A stretch of DNA of 64,000 nucleotides, from contig NC_092344.1 of assembly GCF_963676685.1 (NCBI RefSeq), positions 51,482,830 through 51,546,829 of the forward strand, given 5' to 3'. The stretch's first letter is position 1; the number at the start of each line of letters is the position of its first letter. Below are positions 1-9,125 of this stretch, piece by piece. The translations under genes were made by a program, and so were the position numbers. The notes under the pieces were generated by a model. It searched no databases. It was not told the origin of the DNA and saw only the letters and a program-made list of their open reading frames with translations. The stretch is from Mytilus edulis. Lineage: Eukaryota; Mollusca; Bivalvia; Mytilida; Mytilidae.

Positions 1-289
1 ATCGTTTTTTGTCAAAATAATTATAAACTGCCGTTTAATACCGTCATTGTCATATTCCCGAATATGACTGTTATAAGGGGATTTAAATATGATGTTGTAA
101 TTCATTATAATAATAAATAATATAAATGTTGTCAGTTTGTTTTAGATTTATGAGTTTGACTGTCCCTTTGGTATCTTTCGTCCCTCTTTTATACCGAGTG
201 TGAATTTGCATTGCTATATTACGTGTCTCGGTATTTTGTACATCCAACATTCATGTATTTATTTTTGATATTTCTGTTATGGTTTTGGA
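1..289 (+). repeat. Tandem module with a short insertion, left copy
   Basis: This module of roughly 210 bp recurs at 18,149-18,360 on the same strand and, inverted, at about 60,310-60,620. Landmarks are the run around CCGAATATGACTGTTATA and the later TACATCCAACATTCATGTA. This copy is interrupted at about 79-216 by a 137-bp insert that the other copies lack. The insert ends in the segment (tatgagtttgactgtccctt, then the cgtccctctttt end) that also terminates the Penelope-like pieces elsewhere in the window. No coding potential is visible. Confidence 0.75.
79..216 (+). mobile_element. Short retroelement-tail insertion
   Basis: Compared with the uninterrupted copies near 18,240 and 60,465, about 137 bp have been inserted after GTTATA. 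The short word TATA is repeated at the far side, which may be a target duplication. The 3' end matches the 3' tail of the Penelope-like copies at 35,500-35,548 and 30,800-30,845. It is too short to carry a gene, so it is a truncated or non-autonomous copy. Confidence 0.55.
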
Positions 290-672
290 CAGACTTGGGG
301 TAATTGTAATTGTAATCGTTAATCAGCTGTAATTGATTACATTTTTTCAAGTAATCAGTGTAATCATTAATCAGCCAAAAATCTGATTACATGTAATTTA
401 ATTTAATCAATTACTTTTCAAAATACCCTGTAATCATGATTACTTTTTGATTACATTCTGATTACAATGAAAAAAATCTAAAATTGTGTTTTTGGTCATT
501 AAATGAACCTCTTTGTTCATATTTGATAAATTTTTAACATACTAAAATGGTTTGGTTACTTTAAGCTTGTCTACTTCAGTAAAAAATAAACTGTTACAGT
601 ATTGAAAAGTCATCATTAGCCTAAGCAGAGACATATAATACAATTATATACCTTTTATCTTAGTAAAAGATA

Positions 673-1162
673 ACACAATATACCACTCCTTTAGCCCCCC
701 ACAAAAAAAAAAAAAATTATCTTCAATTTTTGGCCCCCCATTTTAAAGAAAAAAACCCCTTTTTACATCCAAAATAAAAATTTTACCAACATTTTTGTGT
801 GATTTTTAACTTCAAAATTAAGAAGAAAAAAAAACACACTTTGTATTTATACCCCCCATAAAAAAATAAAAAAATTTTTTTGTAAAGAGCACACCAAAAC
901 CTTAATCCTGGGGTTTTTTATAAAACTTATTTTTTTCCCTAAGGGGAGTAGTATAGTACTTGAACGACTCCAGCATCCCCCCCTCCAAAAAAAAAAATTT
1001 GACCCCCAAAAAATTACCCTCATTTCAAGTAAAAGAGCCCTAAATTTTCATATAAAACAAAGCAAAAAAACACCCCAAAAAACACCAAATTTTCTTACTC
1101 CCAAAAAAAAAACCGGGATAACAGGCAGAGAAAAAATTCTGTGGGATTTAAGAGAAAAAAAA
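673..1162 (+). repeat. Polinton left terminal inverted repeat
   Basis: This is the reverse complement of about 16,750-17,239. The match runs through distinctive blocks such as CCCTAAGGGGAGTAGTATAG and CCGGGATAACAGGCAGAG, with differences mostly in A, C or T runs. It ends near the run after GTGGGATTTAAGAG. It contains strings of C and A runs and no credible gene. It is expected to be the site of integrase action and of protein-primed replication initiation. Confidence 0.93.
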
Positions 1163-1185
1163 TCCCCAGTGCGCCCCAACCTTGA

Positions 1186-1530
1186 TTTTTAATTAATTTT
1201 ATCAATATAGTCTAGTAATAAAACGGATCAATACGACTACAACTTAAATTGCTTTTTACATTTGCTATTTAATAGGACATGACTTTTAAATAGACTAAAT
1301 CGATCATTGGAAATATTTACATGGTTGTCAAGAGTATGTTTACATGTTGCCTAGACAATGTAAATTGTTATTTTTAATTAATTCTATCAATAAAGTCTAG
1401 TAATAAAACGGATCAATACGACTACAACTTAAATTGCTTTTTACATTTGTGAAGTGCTATAGACTAAATCGATCATTGGAAATATTTACATGGTTGTCAA
1501 GAGTATGTTTACATGTTGCCTAGACAATGT
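1186..1530 (+). repeat. Direct duplication upstream of the first Polinton gene
   Basis: About 165 bp at 1,186-1,353 recur at about 1,366-1,530. Both copies hold TAGTCTAGTAATAAAACGGAT-like text near the start (the first bases vary) and a block around GATCATTGGAAATATTTACA ending TGCCTAGACAATGT. Between them the first copy has about 20 extra bases (near 1,265-1,285). The duplication supplies the 5' leader of the unknown gene that follows and may have doubled its promoter. Confidence 0.8.
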
Positions 1531-1636
1531 TGTCATCACATGTAAACATATAGCAGACTGGTGCGGTCTTTCGTTTCAAATTAACAGTGGTGAGACATTA
1601 ATTTTACCTTCAAATCAGTGTGAACGTGAAGCAGAT

Positions 1637-2359
1637 ATGGAATCAGAACAACAATGGACTGTTACCCAAAAACAATTGATTAATGATTATAGAATTTACT
1701 ATCACAATATGGGATTGTTGGTTAACGAAATTGATTCAAATGGACCAACCGGAAAGATGCCGAAGCTTCCTAAAAAACCTAAACAACGGCTTAGTGACGT
1801 TTATGGAAAAGTGAATAAGGAAAAAATGACCCCCCTAGAACTGCACAAATATCTAACAGACAACATTGCTGATATTAACCGCACAATTTCTAGAGAAACA
1901 TTCTGCGACGGTTATTTGCATTTTGACAATGAGAGTGAGACGATCATTGTGGAAAAATTAAATAAAGGGATACGAAATTTAAAACGGCAGGATGCTCAAA
2001 CACTTTTAATTCATATTAGTTTTGGACAGTTTTTAAATCTTACCAAAGCCTGGCTGGAAAATGAAAGGAAAGAAGGAAGAATTCAACAATCTTGGGCTAC
2101 ATGGTTAAAAGAGAAGACAGGGTATTCCGATGACCACGCGAGGAAGCTACGTGCTCTCGCAAAGGTTCTTCACGGATACCCTAATTTTTTAAATGTGGGA
2201 TTACCTCTAAATTTCATTTTGAGAAAACTAAAAGAAATTGAAATCATGCTACAAATTCCAGATTTCAATGCATTCTGGAGAGGACCTGTGGTTCTACCAA
2301 CCACCAATACTCTTCAATCATCGCAAGACGATACACTTACACTGACTGCTTCCGAGTGA
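1637..2359 (+). CDS. Unknown Polinton left-end protein, possible DNA-binding fold
   Basis: I do not recognise this gene. The open frame begins at 1,490, but the first 49 codons overlap the duplicated leader. I therefore choose the ATG at 1,637, giving 240 residues. The middle is charged, with a basic proline-lysine patch (KLPKKPKQR). Further on is a helical stretch, SWATWLKEKTGYSDDHARK, which loosely resembles the WL-x-GyS-x-A-x-LR pattern of small phage and plasmid helix-turn-helix regulators (DUF3102-like). That is a weak analogy only. Base composition is visibly less AT-rich than the core Polinton genes. Together with its isolated position beside a host retroelement tail, this suggests a captured cargo gene. 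Confidence 0.6.
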   Translation: MESEQQWTVTQKQLINDYRIYYHNMGLLVNEIDSNGPTGKMPKLPKKPKQRLSDVYGKVNKEKMTPLELHKYLTDNIADINRTISRETFCDGYLHFDNESETIIVEKLNKGIRNLKRQDAQTLLIHISFGQFLNLTKAWLENERKEGRIQQSWATWLKEKTGYSDDHARKLRALAKVLHGYPNFLNVGLPLNFILRKLKEIEIMLQIPDFNAFWRGPVVLPTTNTLQSSQDDTLTLTASE

Positions 2360-2706
2360 CTTTTTTAAATGCTATATTTAGAAACTTAGAACTTTCTCAA
2401 TCTGTAATTGTGTTTTTAATATAGTATATGTGATATTGATTTTCTTATTCCATATAAGGAGTAATTATACATGATCAGTGGCTGGGACAACTTTGTATAT
2501 ATTCCGTATAAGGAATGACTATTTCTCAATGCTATATTTAGAAACGGTTATGCATAACCGGGTAACTTTTAGTGGATGTGACAGTTCTAACTTTGAACAG
2601 TGATATTATGTTTATAGTGTTTGATTTGTATGTATTCATTGCACTTTTGTTTTCAAATTAAAATTTTGAAACTGATTATTGTTTTGGTAATAAATTAACC
2701 GTAAGT
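2360..2706. other. Non-coding spacer with short direct repeats
   Basis: No gene is visible. The phrase AATGCTATATTTAGAAAC occurs at about 2,368 and again at 2,528, and CATATAAGGA and CGTATAAGGA appear in between. This suggests a diverged duplication of the 3' flank of the unknown gene. Confidence 0.5.
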
Positions 2707-2935
2707 AAAGGAGGAGCGAAAAACCAAAGGGACGTTATATCTCATAAGTAAAAAGTAAATCGACAAAGCCATGGCTAAAAAAGAAACAGACAAACAGACA
2801 AACAACAGAACACAAAATACAACACAGAAAAAAACCTAAAGACTGAGAAACACGAACCCCACCAAAAACCGGGGTGATCTCAGGTGCTCTGGAAGGGTAA
2901 GCGGACCCTGCTCCACATGTGGCACCTTTCATTTA
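2707..2935 (-). mobile_element. Penelope-like 3'-tail fragment inside the Polinton
   Basis: Read on the minus strand, this segment matches the 3' tail of the Penelope-like pieces at 30,640-30,845, 35,330-35,550 and 48,850-49,070. It includes the translated signature PVFGGVRV, which in those copies follows the end of the reverse transcriptase frame. It stops about 8 bp before the integrase stop codon. The tail is a host genome repeat, so it shows either insertion into this Polinton or acquisition through recombination in a mussel genome. Confidence 0.75.
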
Positions 2936-2942
2936 GAAAGAT

Positions 2943-3761
2943 CTAAAACTTAGTCATCATTAATTCTTGTTCATAGAAAGCACCTGTTATTTCTTCGCCT
3001 TTTAAATCAATTATTTTATAAGTAAAAGGAATTGTATTTAAAACTTTTTCAATTACAAATATTTCTTTAGTCCAACGAGTAGTATAACCCTTTTCAAATT
3101 TACCCTTCTTTTTTGTTATTCTTACTCTAGTACCTGCTTTAAATTTAGGTTTTTTAATTTTCTCTTCCTTTTCTGGATATAAATTTTTATACACTGTTAA
3201 TTCATTTTTTAATTTACTTGCTTGAACAGGTGTCATTTTAATTGAAGAATGTACTGTATTATTATAATTTTTAACTAATTTATCTAATATATCATAATAT
3301 TTTAAAGTTTCATTAGCAGTAAAGTATTTATACATATGTTGTTTCATTGTTCCTATCCATCGTTCCACTACACTGGATTTTTCTTCATTCTCAGTTGAAT
3401 ATAACTTTATGTTATTATCTTTTAACAATTCTTTTACTTGTCGATTATAAAATTCGGATCCTTTATCTGACCAAATATATATTGGTTTTCTTTCTTTAAA
3501 TAATGTTTTAAATGCTTCACTCACTGCTACTCCTGTTTTATTTTTCAATGGAATCAACCAACCATATTTACTAAAAACATCTATAACTGCTAATAAATAT
3601 TTATAGTGTTTATTTTGTTTTGAATATTGTTGTATATCTATCAAATCAACTGCCCATGTTTGATCTATTGAATTAACATAAACACGTCTTTTAGGAAAAG
3701 ATTTTATAACTCTATGATGTAATTCATCTGCTAATTTATTTGTTAGATTTGTTTTAGACAT
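2943..3761 (-). CDS. INT: Polinton integrase (retroviral-type DDE)
   Basis: This 272-residue protein would catalyse 3' processing and strand transfer of the element's ends. The rve core is clear: WAVDLID with D39, IDVFSKYGW with D61, WSDKGSEF with D99, and SSVVERWIGTMK with E133. The D99 to E133 gap is about 33 residues, close to the usual 35. The C-terminus (about 200-265) has the small beta-barrel, chromo- or SH3-like region typical of Polinton integrases, RWTKEIFVIEKV followed by YKIIDLKGE. There is no room for the N-terminal zinc finger seen in some relatives. It is divergent from the polymerase gene, 30 bp away, and its start carries the CTTAAAAATG motif. Confidence 0.93.
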   Translation of the reverse strand: MSKTNLTNKLADELHHRVIKSFPKRRVYVNSIDQTWAVDLIDIQQYSKQNKHYKYLLAVIDVFSKYGWLIPLKNKTGVAVSEAFKTLFKERKPIYIWSDKGSEFYNRQVKELLKDNNIKLYSTENEEKSSVVERWIGTMKQHMYKYFTANETLKYYDILDKLVKNYNNTVHSSIKMTPVQASKLKNELTVYKNLYPEKEEKIKKPKFKAGTRVRITKKKGKFEKGYTTRWTKEIFVIEKVLNTIPFTYKIIDLKGEEITGAFYEQELMMTKF

Positions 3762-3794
3762 TTTTAAGTAACTAAAATGTTTTCTTAAAAAATG
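3759..3794. promoter_or_regulatory. Divergent start region of integrase and polymerase
   Basis: Only 30 bp separate the two ATGs. Read outward, integrase begins CTTAAAAATG and the polymerase begins CTTAAAAAATG. Both have the A-rich start motif shared by most genes of this element, so this small gap must hold both promoters or both leaders. Confidence 0.5.
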
Positions 3795-6700
3795 GAGGCA
3801 AAAAAGGATAAAATTTTATCCAAGCTAGGAGATTCATATAAACTTGTTTTGACAAAAGAATATAAACATAAAGCAAGTATTTATGTATTTAATTATAAAA
3901 TTAGTCTAAAGGATGAAAAACAAGAAACATTTACAAATGCTTTTGATCACATGGTAGACTATTCCATAAAAGATTACCCTAATGGAAGAATTAAAATAGT
4001 ACCTATTCATGAAATCATAAGTACTAAACATAAAGGCTGGCCTATAAGAACATATAATACAGTTAAAAAGTTATTCATGGATCAAATGGAAAGATTATTA
4101 AATAGTGCTGAAGAATTAAATTTAGAAGAAGTTATTTTTGAAGTTACTATTATACCCAATAAAAGAGGAAAAGGTAAAGCTTTAAAAATATTAGATGTCA
4201 TAAATAAAAGAAGTATTATCCAAATAAAAAATGATGATACAATATGTTTATCAAGGGCAATTGTAACTTCTTTAGCTTCAAACAAGTTGTTAGAAAATTT
4301 TACAAACTCACAATTAAAACACATTAAAGAGGGTAGACCATTACAAAAAAGAGTTGCTGAAGATTTACATGAACAATCAGGAGTAGAAATAAAAGAAGAA
4401 GGTAATAATTTAGATGATTTAAAAGCTTTTGAAAATTATCTTAATATTAGGATAATTGTTTTTACATCAAATAGTACAGAATATATTGTATATAATGGTA
4501 ATGAAGAATATAATGAACAAATATATTTATATTATCATGATGAACACTTTGACACTATAACAAATATAACAGGATTTTTAGCTAAACGTAGGTTTTGTAA
4601 AGTATGTTTAATTGGTTATACTGAACAACATACATGCAAAGATAACACAGTAACAACTATCAGAAAACAACATATTTGTGATAAATGTAACAAAACATAT
4701 ACAGGCCCTATAGGGAAAAATCACAAATGTGGTGAAAAAATATGTTTAATATGTTATGAAAAATACACGGAAAGTAATGAAGAACACTTATGTTATATGA
4801 AACCATCAGTACCAAAACAAGTAAAAAATAATAAATATATATATTTTGATTTTGAAGCAAATCAAGAAACAGGAATACATATAATGAATTTTTGTATAGC
4901 TTACGATTTAGAAAATATTTATTGTTTTAAAAATAACTATGTAAAAGTATTTAAATGTGATTTCAATATTGATAATTTAAACTTGTTAGAATTAAACATA
5001 GATGATTGTTTTAGTGATGTAGAAAAAATTCCCTTTAGGGAATATGAAACCCCTATAGGAAATTCTGTAATAGACAACTTTTGTAAATATTTCATAAGAG
5101 ACAAATTTAAAGACTACACTTTTATTTCACATTATGGAAAAGGTTATGATATGCAACCGATTTTAGGATGGATAATAAAAAATAAAATTGAACATAGTAT
5201 TATTTCTTCAGGATTAAAATTAACATTTATATTTATTAAAGGAATAAATTTAAGATTCATAGATTCTATAAATTTTACATTATGTGGATTAGCTGCTTTC
5301 CCAAAAACATTTGGATTTGTGGGTAACAAAGGTTATTTTCCACATTATTTTAATACAACAGAGAATCAAAAATATAAGGGAATTTATCCTGATAAAGAAT
5401 ATTTTGGTTATAATACTATGACAATTAAAAATAAAGAATTATTTGATGAATGGTATAATAAAGTTAAAGAAAAAGAATTTAAATTCTATAAAGAAATATT
5501 TTATTATTGTCTATTGGATGTATTAATTCTTGCCAAAGGTTGTACCTTATATAGAAAATTATTTTTAAATATAACCAATAATTGTATCGACCCATTTCAA
5601 TATATTACAATTGCTCAATGTTGCACAAAAATATTTAAAACATTAATGTTGACAAATGAAACAATTGGAATTCACAAAAAGATGACAATTAAAGAAGTAC
5701 ATTCACAAAAATCAATACAATGGTTAGAGTATATTTCTTTAGAATATAATATAATGATTCAACATGCTAAAAGAGGAGGTGAAAAGAAATTATTCATTAA
5801 TAATAAATGTTATAAAGTCGATGGTTATTATTATGATAGAGAAAATAAAATGCGTAATGTTTATGAATTTTTTGGATGTTATTGGCATGGATGTCCAAAA
5901 TGTTATAGTCCTGAAGAAATATGCAAAAAAGATAGAAATAAAAAAACTATGAAAGAGTTATATAATGAAACTAAAGAAAGACTTAAAACAATTGAAGATT
6001 ATCTAAAACCAAATGTAAAAATTCATACAATATGGGAATGTGAGTTTGATCAACAAAAATATCCTGAAGTTGATCCACATTTAAAACCTATTGATAAAAG
6101 AGATGCATTTTATGGAGGAAGAACAGAAACTATTCAATTATACAATAATCTTTCTGATTTAAAAGGTAGATATGTAGATTTTTGTTCTCTGTATCCATCA
6201 GTAAATAAATATTGTAAATATCCTATAGGACATCCTATTACATATACAGATATTTCTGTAGATGATTATATAAAAAATAATTATTTCGGAATAATGAAAT
6301 GTAAAATATTACCACCTAAAGGATTGTATCACCCTGTTTTACCTTATAAACAATCAACTAGTGATAATACACATAAATTACTTTTTGGATTATGTAGAAC
6401 ATGTATGAATAAAATATCTTTTAAATGTCCCCATAGGAAACACATAGATGCGTCAAGCGATCCTACTTTAAATAAACATGATAAAATACATGAAATAAAA
6501 AGATGTAAAGAATGTAAAAATATTAAAAATGAAAAATGTATACATTCTGATGAGGAAAGAGTTATAGTAGGTACATGGTCTACAATAGAAATAGATAAAG
6601 CAATAGAAAAAGGTTATGAATTACAAAAAATATATGAACTAGAACATTTTGAAAAAACATCTACAGATATATTTAAACTTTATGTAGATACGTTTATGAA

Positions 6701-7595
6701 ATATAAACAAGAAGCTTCAGGATGTAAATGTGATCCTAAATATTGTAAAAATGATTGTAAAAACGATAAAGAATGTAAAACAAAAATACAATACATTATA
6801 GATAATACTGCTTATGATTTAGATATTGACAAAGTTAAGTACAATTCAGGATTAAGATTTATAGCTAAAATATGTTTAAATAATTTATGGGGACATTTTG
6901 GTATGAGAGATAATTTTACACAAAAAGAATATTGTTTTACTTTAGAACATATAACTAAAATAGTATTTAATGAAAAATATAAAGATATAAGTACTATGAT
7001 ATTAGATGAAGATATTGTTTTAACAGAATATAAAAATAAAGAAGAATACTCTAAACCTAATCCAAGTGTAAATGTTTATATAGCTTTGTTTACAACAGCA
7101 CATGCTAGATTAAAATTATACGAACTATTGGATATTCTACAAGAAAGAGTTTTATACATGGATACAGATTCTTGTATTTATAATGATGATGGTTCTGAAG
7201 CTTGTAAAAAGATAGAAAGTATGATGGGAAATAAATTAGGAGATTTAACAGATGAAATTGTTTCAAAACATAACGCTAATCATATAAAACAATTTATATC
7301 TGCTGGTCCAAAAGATTATTCTATGAAACTAGATACAGAAAAACTAGTTAGCTGTTGTAAAGGTTTTAGATTAAATGCTGAAGTTGAAAAAAAGATTACA
7401 TTAGATAAAAAAATAAAAATAGTTACTGATGAAAATGAAAAATATGAAACTGTAAAATATAATAATATAAAAATAGGAAAAGATCATCAACTTAAAACAG
7501 TTAAACAAGTTAAAGCTTATGATTATATGTTTGATAAAAGAATGGTATATTGTGAAAATGAAAATCTAATTAGAAGTTTTCCTTATGGATATTAA
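3792..7595 (+). CDS. POLB: Protein-primed family B DNA polymerase with OTU-like N-terminus
   Basis: This is a 1,267-residue replicative polymerase of the element. Residues 147-256 carry D149-T-I-C152-L-S-R-A-I and, about 100 residues on, H252-F-D. That is the Cys/His arrangement of OTU cysteine proteases, and I infer an OTU-like domain. Cys/His clusters follow (about 268-335). The exonuclease has FDFEA (D353, E355), SHYGKGYD and YYCLLDV. Polymerase motif A is VDFCSLYPS (D796), motif B is KICLNNLWGHFG (K1026) and motif C is YMDTDS (D1124, D1126). The inserts between A and B, rich in Cys, fit the protein-primed subfamily. The frame is open throughout and very AT-rich. The start is the first ATG, after CTTAAAAA. 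Confidence 0.95.
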   Translation: MEAKKDKILSKLGDSYKLVLTKEYKHKASIYVFNYKISLKDEKQETFTNAFDHMVDYSIKDYPNGRIKIVPIHEIISTKHKGWPIRTYNTVKKLFMDQMERLLNSAEELNLEEVIFEVTIIPNKRGKGKALKILDVINKRSIIQIKNDDTICLSRAIVTSLASNKLLENFTNSQLKHIKEGRPLQKRVAEDLHEQSGVEIKEEGNNLDDLKAFENYLNIRIIVFTSNSTEYIVYNGNEEYNEQIYLYYHDEHFDTITNITGFLAKRRFCKVCLIGYTEQHTCKDNTVTTIRKQHICDKCNKTYTGPIGKNHKCGEKICLICYEKYTESNEEHLCYMKPSVPKQVKNNKYIYFDFEANQETGIHIMNFCIAYDLENIYCFKNNYVKVFKCDFNIDNLNLLELNIDDCFSDVEKIPFREYETPIGNSVIDNFCKYFIRDKFKDYTFISHYGKGYDMQPILGWIIKNKIEHSIISSGLKLTFIFIKGINLRFIDSINFTLCGLAAFPKTFGFVGNKGYFPHYFNTTENQKYKGIYPDKEYFGYNTMTIKNKELFDEWYNKVKEKEFKFYKEIFYYCLLDVLILAKGCTLYRKLFLNITNNCIDPFQYITIAQCCTKIFKTLMLTNETIGIHKKMTIKEVHSQKSIQWLEYISLEYNIMIQHAKRGGEKKLFINNKCYKVDGYYYDRENKMRNVYEFFGCYWHGCPKCYSPEEICKKDRNKKTMKELYNETKERLKTIEDYLKPNVKIHTIWECEFDQQKYPEVDPHLKPIDKRDAFYGGRTETIQLYNNLSDLKGRYVDFCSLYPSVNKYCKYPIGHPITYTDISVDDYIKNNYFGIMKCKILPPKGLYHPVLPYKQSTSDNTHKLLFGLCRTCMNKISFKCPHRKHIDASSDPTLNKHDKIHEIKRCKECKNIKNEKCIHSDEERVIVGTWSTIEIDKAIEKGYELQKIYELEHFEKTSTDIFKLYVDTFMKYKQEASGCKCDPKYCKNDCKNDKECKTKIQYIIDNTAYDLDIDKVKYNSGLRFIAKICLNNLWGHFGMRDNFTQKEYCFTLEHITKIVFNEKYKDISTMILDEDIVLTEYKNKEEYSKPNPSVNVYIALFTTAHARLKLYELLDILQERVLYMDTDSCIYNDDGSEACKKIESMMGNKLGDLTDEIVSKHNANHIKQFISAGPKDYSMKLDTEKLVSCCKGFRLNAEVEKKITLDKKIKIVTDENEKYETVKYNNIKIGKDHQLKTVKQVKAYDYMFDKRMVYCENENLIRSFPYGY

Positions 7596-7642
7596 AAATT
7601 ATATAATTTAAATTTTCATTTTAAAAAATAAAAGACTAAAAA

Positions 7643-7897
7643 ATGATTGAAGCTTATACTGAGAAAGATGATCCTGACGCTAAAGTTATATTAGGAAGAA
7701 TAATGTTATCAGATTATCAGATATGTTGTTTAAGAGATGATGGAGAATGCCCTTTAACTTCAAAACAAATGGAAATAATGGAAAAGTTTGAGGGTAAAAA
7801 GTTATCTAAGTTTCCTCCTGGTTGGGATGCTTTTATTAGACCAGATAAAGTTTATGAATATGTTTTTGAAAAACCATGTCCTGAAATTTCTTTTTAA
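7643..7897 (+). CDS. Small Polinton protein of unknown function, 84 aa
   Basis: I do not recognise it. It lies 47 bp downstream of the polymerase on the same strand and has the A-rich start ACTAAAAAATG. It is acidic at the N-terminus, with a CCLRDDGEC segment and a PPGWDAF motif near residue 60. No membrane segment is seen. AT-rich codon use matches the core genes, which supports it being real. It could be a replication accessory or structural peptide, but nothing in the sequence decides this. Confidence 0.65.
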   Translation: MIEAYTEKDDPDAKVILGRIMLSDYQICCLRDDGECPLTSKQMEIMEKFEGKKLSKFPPGWDAFIRPDKVYEYVFEKPCPEISF

Positions 7898-8038
7898 GAA
7901 TTTTTTATTTTATTTTATTATTTCTCTATACCCCCTAAAAACAGAAAAAGTACAGGAATAGTACATACTTTTTTCTGCAATTTTGCTGTTTTACCAGGAA
8001 AAGTAAAGAAATTAGGGATTCTAATTTTTATCAATTTT

Positions 8039-8458
8039 TTATTTTAATTTCCAAACAATAAAACCAGTTAATGCCATACCACCAACAACAAATGCAATCT
8101 CTCTATTTTTCTGGTCTTCTGATGGAGTATAAAAATCACTTAATGTAGGTTTAGGTGATAATGAAGTAAATTTTTTATTCGTGACACGATAGTATAGTTT
8201 CATTGCCTGGTCAACATCATCAAAAGTCTGAACCGCATGATGTTCCTTTTGTAATTGTTCATTTATAAAATCTAATCTTTGTATTCTTTTTTTATTCCAT
8301 TCTGCTTGTGCTTTTTCTAATTTTTCTATAGCTTTATCATGTCTTATTTTCTCTTCATTTGCATTACTACCCATATGTGAAAATAAATAATTACTCCCTG
8401 AAAATGCAAAAGCATTTGTTATTGCCCCACCAAGCATCATTGTTAAAGCACTTGCCAT
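8039..8458 (-). CDS. Small Polinton membrane protein, 139 aa
   Basis: The function is not recognised. Residues 1-25 are hydrophobic (MLGGAITNAFAFSG). A charged, probably coiled-coil stretch with KAIEKLEKAQAEWNKKR follows, and the C-terminus ends in a second hydrophobic segment, FVVGGMALTGFIVWKL. It is the last gene of a leftward cluster (8,458 to about 12,430) and is preceded by 16 bp only. The start has TTTATAAAATG. The position beside capsid genes and the membrane ends suggest a virion or assembly protein; this is inference. Confidence 0.7.
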   Translation of the reverse strand: MASALTMMLGGAITNAFAFSGSNYLFSHMGSNANEEKIRHDKAIEKLEKAQAEWNKKRIQRLDFINEQLQKEHHAVQTFDDVDQAMKLYYRVTNKKFTSLSPKPTLSDFYTPSEDQKNREIAFVVGGMALTGFIVWKLK

Positions 8459-8474
8459 TTTATAAAAACAAAAA

Positions 8475-8711
8475 TTACTTCATAATATCAGCAGGTATAA
8501 TACCTTGCTTAATCAACATATCTTTTGTTGCCATTGCAAGTAATATATCAATGGATAACATTACAACATCATTCATATTAAAATCCACTTTTGGTGCTGG
8601 CCTCCTTAATACCTTTTTGCCTATTTCTGCATATCCAACTGTTAGCAATGTTTCCACTCCAGCATGATATAACATATTTGCTATTTGTTTTCCGTCTTTT
8701 TGAGTTGTCAT
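8475..8711 (-). CDS. Small Polinton protein, 78 aa
   Basis: This is an unknown short protein with two weakly hydrophobic stretches (about 18-30 and 45-65, DVVMLSIDILLAMATKDMLI). It is packed 15-16 bp from both neighbours on the minus strand, and its start CATTAAAATG belongs to the shared motif. The tight packing and open frame support it. The opposite-strand frames here are AT-rich shadows. Confidence 0.62.
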   Translation of the reverse strand: MTTQKDGKQIANMLYHAGVETLLTVGYAEIGKKVLRRPAPKVDFNMNDVVMLSIDILLAMATKDMLIKQGIIPADIMK

Positions 8712-8726
8712 TTTAATGTACTAAAT

Positions 8727-9125
8727 TTAATTAAATTCAAAAGGATCAATTTCTTTCTTTTGTTTTTCTGGTTTTGTTATTTCTTTAATCATTCTTTCTG
8801 GTGTCTTACTTTGGTTGTAAAAAAACAATCCCAATCCAACAATACTTATAGAAAAAAGTACAAATTTATAATCAACTAGGGAACTGGAGTGTTTCTCAAC
8901 CGAAGGAATATGTTCGTTTGATTCATAATCTGTTTCTGTATCAGAATCTTTTGTTATTTGTTTGATTTTTGAATTTTCTTTTTTTAATTTTTCCACTTCT
9001 TTTTTTCTCAATTCTGCATTTCTTATTCTTACTTCTGCACCTTTCTTACCAGCAGCTACTCTTTTTGGGTCTTTTGGTTTGGGTTTTTTAAATACTTCTT
9101 TTTGTTCAGGATTTTCATTCATCAT
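8727..9125 (-). CDS. Polinton membrane-anchored basic protein, 132 aa
   Basis: The family is unknown. The N-terminal half is strongly basic and predicted helical (AAGKKGAEVRIRNAELRKKE, then a run of K and E). An acidic linker follows, and then one membrane segment near residues 85-104 (FVLFSISIVGLGLFFY). The C-terminal tail is charged. It overlaps the upstream gene by 11 bp, which suggests a polycistronic or tightly spaced layout. A basic domain plus an anchor would fit a protein linking DNA or capsid to membrane; that is a guess. Confidence 0.68.
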   Translation of the reverse strand: MMNENPEQKEVFKKPKPKDPKRVAAGKKGAEVRIRNAELRKKEVEKLKKENSKIKQITKDSDTETDYESNEHIPSVEKHSSSLVDYKFVLFSISIVGLGLFFYNQSKTPERMIKEITKPEKQKKEIDPFEFN

